In this document: positions 30,613 through 33,349 of the stretch, piece after piece | How positions within the stretch are numbered: the stretch's first letter is position 1 | How the letters are laid out: the number at the start of each line of letters is the position of its first letter | Assembly: GCF_900091845.1 (NCBI RefSeq) | Contig: NZ_FMCI01000292.1 | Coordinates: 1-33,349 of the forward strand | Direction of reading: 5' to 3' | From: Streptomyces sp. SolWspMP-5a-2 | GTDB lineage: Bacteria; Actinomycetota; Actinomycetes; Streptomycetales; Streptomycetaceae | Length of the DNA stretch: 33,349 nucleotides | Program-made: the position numbers and the translations under genes | Notes under the pieces: generated by a model | Database searches by the model: none | Seen by the model: only the letters and a program-made list of their open reading frames with translations | Told to the model about the DNA's origin: nothing

Positions 30613-31092
30613 TCACACCTCGCCCGCGGGCTCGAACCAGGTCGGCTCGTCGGACAGCGCCTGCTTGATCCGGAAGCGGTGGAACTCCGTCAGGTCGGGC
30701 AGCTCGTCGAGCGCGAACCAGGCGACGGCCAGCGACTCGTCGTCGTTCACCCGGGCCTCCCCCGAGACGGCACGGCAGCGGAAGCACAGGTCCATGAACT
30801 GGCAGCGGTCGCCGTTGGGGAAGGTGACCTCGCGTCCCGACCTGACGGTGATCAGCCGCTCCACCTCGACCAGCACCCCCGTCTCCTCCTCCACCTCCCG
30901 GGCGATGGCCGTCGCGGGCTGCTCGCCCGGGTCGGGGATGCCGGAGATCAGGGCCCACCGGTGGTTGTCGGCGCGCTGTCCGAGCAGCACCCTGCCGTCG
31001 TCGTCGAAGACGACGGCGCTCACCCCGGGCAGCCAGAGCAACTCGTGGCCGGCGAGGGCCCGGATCTCACGGATGAAGTCAGGAGTAGCCAT
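30613..31092 (-). CDS. Nudix hydrolase
   Basis: A 159-residue single-domain enzyme with a complete Nudix box at residues 51-73 (Gly51, Glu57, Arg65-Glu66, Glu69-Glu70, Gly72), which binds the metal that drives cleavage of a nucleoside diphosphate linked to X. VVFDDDGRVLLGQRADNHRWALISG precedes it. The exact nucleotide substrate is unknown. ATG 31092 lies 6 bases after TAGGGT on the minus strand, so a leaderless start is likely. The lnt gene ends 64 bases upstream on the same strand. Confidence 0.92.
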   Translation of the reverse strand: MATPDFIREIRALAGHELLWLPGVSAVVFDDDGRVLLGQRADNHRWALISGIPDPGEQPATAIAREVEEETGVLVEVERLITVRSGREVTFPNGDRCQFMDLCFRCRAVSGEARVNDDESLAVAWFALDELPDLTEFHRFRIKQALSDEPTWFEPAGEV

Positions 31093-31156
31093 GGCCCGAC
31101 CCTAACCGGGCCGGTCACAGCCGTCCCACGGGACGTCAGGCGCCCGGGGACGGACG

Positions 31157-32764
31157 TCACGCACCCCCGGCGCGCCGCCCGCGCACGCCCGCGGCGGCCG
31201 CCCAGCCGAGTCCGCCCGCGGCGATCAGGACCAGGGCGATCTCGGGGAGGACGCCGAGCCGGGTGGCGGGCGTCTCGGAGGAGCGCAGCGGGACCTTCTG
31301 GACCAGGTGGTCGGCGACGAACATGCCGGTCCTGCGGGTGATCGTGCCGTCCGGCATGATGATCGCGCTGACCCCGCTGGTGACCGGCACGGTGACGGTC
31401 CTGCTGTGCTCGACCGCCCGGACCCGGGACATCGCGAGCTGCTGGTAGGTCATCTCGCTGCGGTCGAAGGTCGCGTTGTTGCTGGGCACCGAGATGATCT
31501 GGGCGCCGTCGGTGACCTCGGAACGCACCGCCCAGTCGAAGGCGGCCTCGTAGCAGGTGACGAGGCCGACCTCGGCCCCGCCCATGGAGAACACGCCGGG
31601 TTCGGTACCGCGGCTGAAGTCCTGGCGGACCATCGACGTCCAGTCGCTGTTGAGCGCGCCGATCAGGGACCGCATCGGCAGGTACTCGCCGAACGGCTGG
31701 ATCTGCCGCTTGTCGTAGGTGTCGGTGGGGCCCTTGCGGGGGTCCCAGAGGATCTGCTCGTTCCACAGCTTGCCGTCGCGCTGGACGACACCGCCGACCG
31801 AGATGGGCACGCCGATCGCCTGTGCCGCCCGGTCGATCACCGCGCGCGCGTCGGCGTTGGCGAACGGGTCGACGTCGGAGGAGTTCTCCGGCCAGAGCAC
31901 CAGGTCGGGCCGGGCGACCTTCCCGGCCTCGACGTCGGCGGCCAGACGCTCGGTCTCCCGCGCGTGGTAGTCGAGGACGGCCCGGCGCTGGGCGTTGAAC
32001 TCCAGTCCTGAGCGGGGGACGTTGCCCTGGACGACCGCGACGGTGACGCTGCCGTCCTCGGCCTTGTCGCTGACCAGGGCCCTGGCCGCCAGCGCGCCCG
32101 CGACCGGCACGACCGTGCTGACGAGGGCGACGACCGCGGCCGACCGCCGTACCGTCCGGGTGCGGCGGCCCTCCACGGCGAGCCGGACGGCGGCGCAGAG
32201 GCCGAAGCCGCACAGCACGACGCCGAAGCCGAGCACCGGGGTGCCGCCGACCGCGGCGAGCGGCAGGAAGATCCCGTCGGCCTGCCCGAAGGCGACCTTG
32301 CCCCAGGGGAAGCCGTGGAAGGGGACGCGGGCGCGGGCCGCCTCGCCCGCGATCCACACGGCCGCCGCCCACAGCGGCCAGCCGGGCAGCCGGGAGACGG
32401 CGGCGGTGCCCGCGCCGACCAGGGCGACGAACAGCGCCTCGATCACGGCCAGGGCGATCCACGGCACCGGGCCGACCTCCACGCCGGTCCACACCAGCAG
32501 CGGCAGCAGGAAGCCGAGGCCGAAGAGGTAGCCGAGACCGAGGCCCGCCTTCCAGCCGCGTCCGCGCAGCACCCAGCCGAACCCCGCGAAGGCGGGCACG
32601 GCGAGCCACCACAGGGGGCGGGGCGGGAAGCTGACGTAGAGCAGCGCTCCGCAGAGGGCGGCGGCGAGGGCCGGGACGCAGCGCTTGGCCCGCGCCGCCC
32701 AGGAGACGGGCGCGACCTGCGCGGACGGGTCCGACGTGGCCTCGGAGGGTGCGGTGACGGTCAC
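31157..32764 (-). CDS. lnt: apolipoprotein N-acyltransferase
   Basis: A 535-residue membrane enzyme that adds the third acyl chain to the N-terminal cysteine of lipoproteins. About six membrane segments (residues 30-230) are followed by an extracytoplasmic nitrilase-fold domain. The catalytic triad is Glu293 (WPENSSDVDP), Lys352 (YDKRQIQPFGEYLP) and Cys404 (LVTCYEAAFD). The final membrane helix is at about 500-525. The GTG start at 32764 gives a 25-residue cytosolic lead. Lnt is common in Streptomyces, often with a second copy; the sugar-binding lipoprotein of this window would be a substrate. Confidence 0.93.
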   Translation of the reverse strand: MTVTAPSEATSDPSAQVAPVSWAARAKRCVPALAAALCGALLYVSFPPRPLWWLAVPAFAGFGWVLRGRGWKAGLGLGYLFGLGFLLPLLVWTGVEVGPVPWIALAVIEALFVALVGAGTAAVSRLPGWPLWAAAVWIAGEAARARVPFHGFPWGKVAFGQADGIFLPLAAVGGTPVLGFGVVLCGFGLCAAVRLAVEGRRTRTVRRSAAVVALVSTVVPVAGALAARALVSDKAEDGSVTVAVVQGNVPRSGLEFNAQRRAVLDYHARETERLAADVEAGKVARPDLVLWPENSSDVDPFANADARAVIDRAAQAIGVPISVGGVVQRDGKLWNEQILWDPRKGPTDTYDKRQIQPFGEYLPMRSLIGALNSDWTSMVRQDFSRGTEPGVFSMGGAEVGLVTCYEAAFDWAVRSEVTDGAQIISVPSNNATFDRSEMTYQQLAMSRVRAVEHSRTVTVPVTSGVSAIIMPDGTITRRTGMFVADHLVQKVPLRSSETPATRLGVLPEIALVLIAAGGLGWAAAAGVRGRRAGGA

Positions 32765-33040
32765 CCGGGGAGTCTACGGCGCGTGACCGGCGGGCCGACA
32801 GCGCGGCCCGGGACACCGGGCCCCCGGCGGGACGGGGGTGACCCACGAGGCGACAGCGGGACGGCGGGACCCGGTGAGGGCGCACGGGTGAGCGAGCGGG
32901 ACGACGGGCGGATGCATCCTTCCTGGGTGGCTCTGCCCAACTCATCCACAAAACGCCCTTCAGCCGTTACGGTGACCCAAACCCCGGTGGTCCGGACGTG
33001 CGCGCCCGGCTGGCGGGGCCGTACTGGGTCGGGGGGCGGG

Positions 33041-33349
33041 GTGGGTGTCACCTGTTCGACGTCCGGCGGTGGTCCTGGGGAGGACACCGACAGACGAAAC
33101 GTTTCGGACGCGGCGGGCGTGGTGGTCCTCGGGGCCTGTGCCGCCTGGTCGCTGATCACCGCGGGCGCTCACGAGGGCCGTCCGGAGGGCGTGCTGCTCG
33201 CCATCCTCGCGGTGGCAGCCGGGTACGCGGCGGGCCGGATCGGCGGGGTGCTGGCGCCGGTCGGCGCACCGTGCGCGGCCGCCGTCGCCGGTCTGGTGCT
33301 GACCGTCGCCGTGCCGCATCTGGCGCCCGGTCCCCGGTTCGCCGCGCCG
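33041..33349 (+). CDS. membrane protein resembling the O-antigen ligase family, 3' end outside window
   Basis: The first 103 residues are visible and the frame runs off the right edge. After a short polar lead (MGVTCSTSGGGPGEDTDRRNVSD) come two or three membrane segments: VVVLGACAAWSLITA, EGVLLAILAVAAGYAAGRIGG and AAAVAGLVLTVAVP. This start pattern resembles Streptomyces O-antigen ligase/polymerase-like proteins, but the diagnostic part lies beyond the window. GTG 33041 is chosen because it opens the frame after a G-rich Shine-Dalgarno-like tract; later starts are possible. The gap 32765-33040, shared with the divergent lnt gene, shows no gene. Confidence 0.6.
   Translation, partial: MGVTCSTSGGGPGEDTDRRNVSDAAGVVVLGACAAWSLITAGAHEGRPEGVLLAILAVAAGYAAGRIGGVLAPVGAPCAAAVAGLVLTVAVPHLAPGPRFAAP

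Overview
The window is chromosomal DNA of a Streptomyces or very close relative. Support comes from very high G+C with strongly G/C third codon positions, GTG starts, many genes whose start lies 6 bases after a TAnnnT -10 box (leaderless mRNAs), a gamma-butyrolactone-receptor-type regulator and a PucR-type regulator. About 27 protein genes are readable. Most are metabolic, transport or regulatory; none is a phage or integrative-element gene.

Layout. 2-2436: end of a DMT (YdcZ-type) transporter, a GBL-receptor-like TetR regulator and an opposing alpha/beta hydrolase. 2762-10934: a galactan / beta-galactoside utilisation cluster. On the minus strand it has a GH42 beta-galactosidase and a secreted GH53 endo-galactanase. 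Divergent from them is a coupled operon of sugar-binding lipoprotein, two permeases and a LacI regulator. Two LacI-type palindromes lie in the shared promoter region. The binding-protein gene carries an apparent one-base insertion in a C6 run. 11059-13637: a VOC protein, a MarR regulator with a likely operator, and a TetR regulator divergent from a short-chain dehydrogenase (SDR) across an array of 18-bp repeats. 13809-15560: an APC-superfamily permease.

15557-18721 (minus): a tightly coupled three-gene unit of an EACC1-like small protein, a caspase-family (C14) protease and a 596-residue helical-repeat protein. It resembles a protease-effector conflict (defence) module. A 175-bp MITE-like inverted-repeat element sits upstream, against the stop codon of an SseB-like gene. 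20066-24621: a small secreted protein, 6-phosphogluconate dehydrogenase (gnd), a degenerate SDR and a long-form GAPDH. 24674-27913: a Tat-exported FAD dehydrogenase divergent from a PucR-type regulator.

28500-28900 holds the most unusual feature. Two non-coding RNAs can be folded on the minus strand. Each has a T arm, a 7-bp acceptor-like stem closed by a 6-nt loop, a T-R dinucleotide and a D arm, in the order 3' half then 5' half of a tRNA. Long helices close both at the position of the anticodon stem. This is a circularly permuted tRNA-like arrangement, most like bacterial Y RNAs. They lie just downstream of a gene of unknown function (28902-29633), and no Ro60 gene is visible. The window ends with a small helical protein followed by an in-frame 36-bp minisatellite, a Nudix hydrolase, apolipoprotein N-acyltransferase (lnt) and the start of a membrane protein resembling the O-antigen ligase family.
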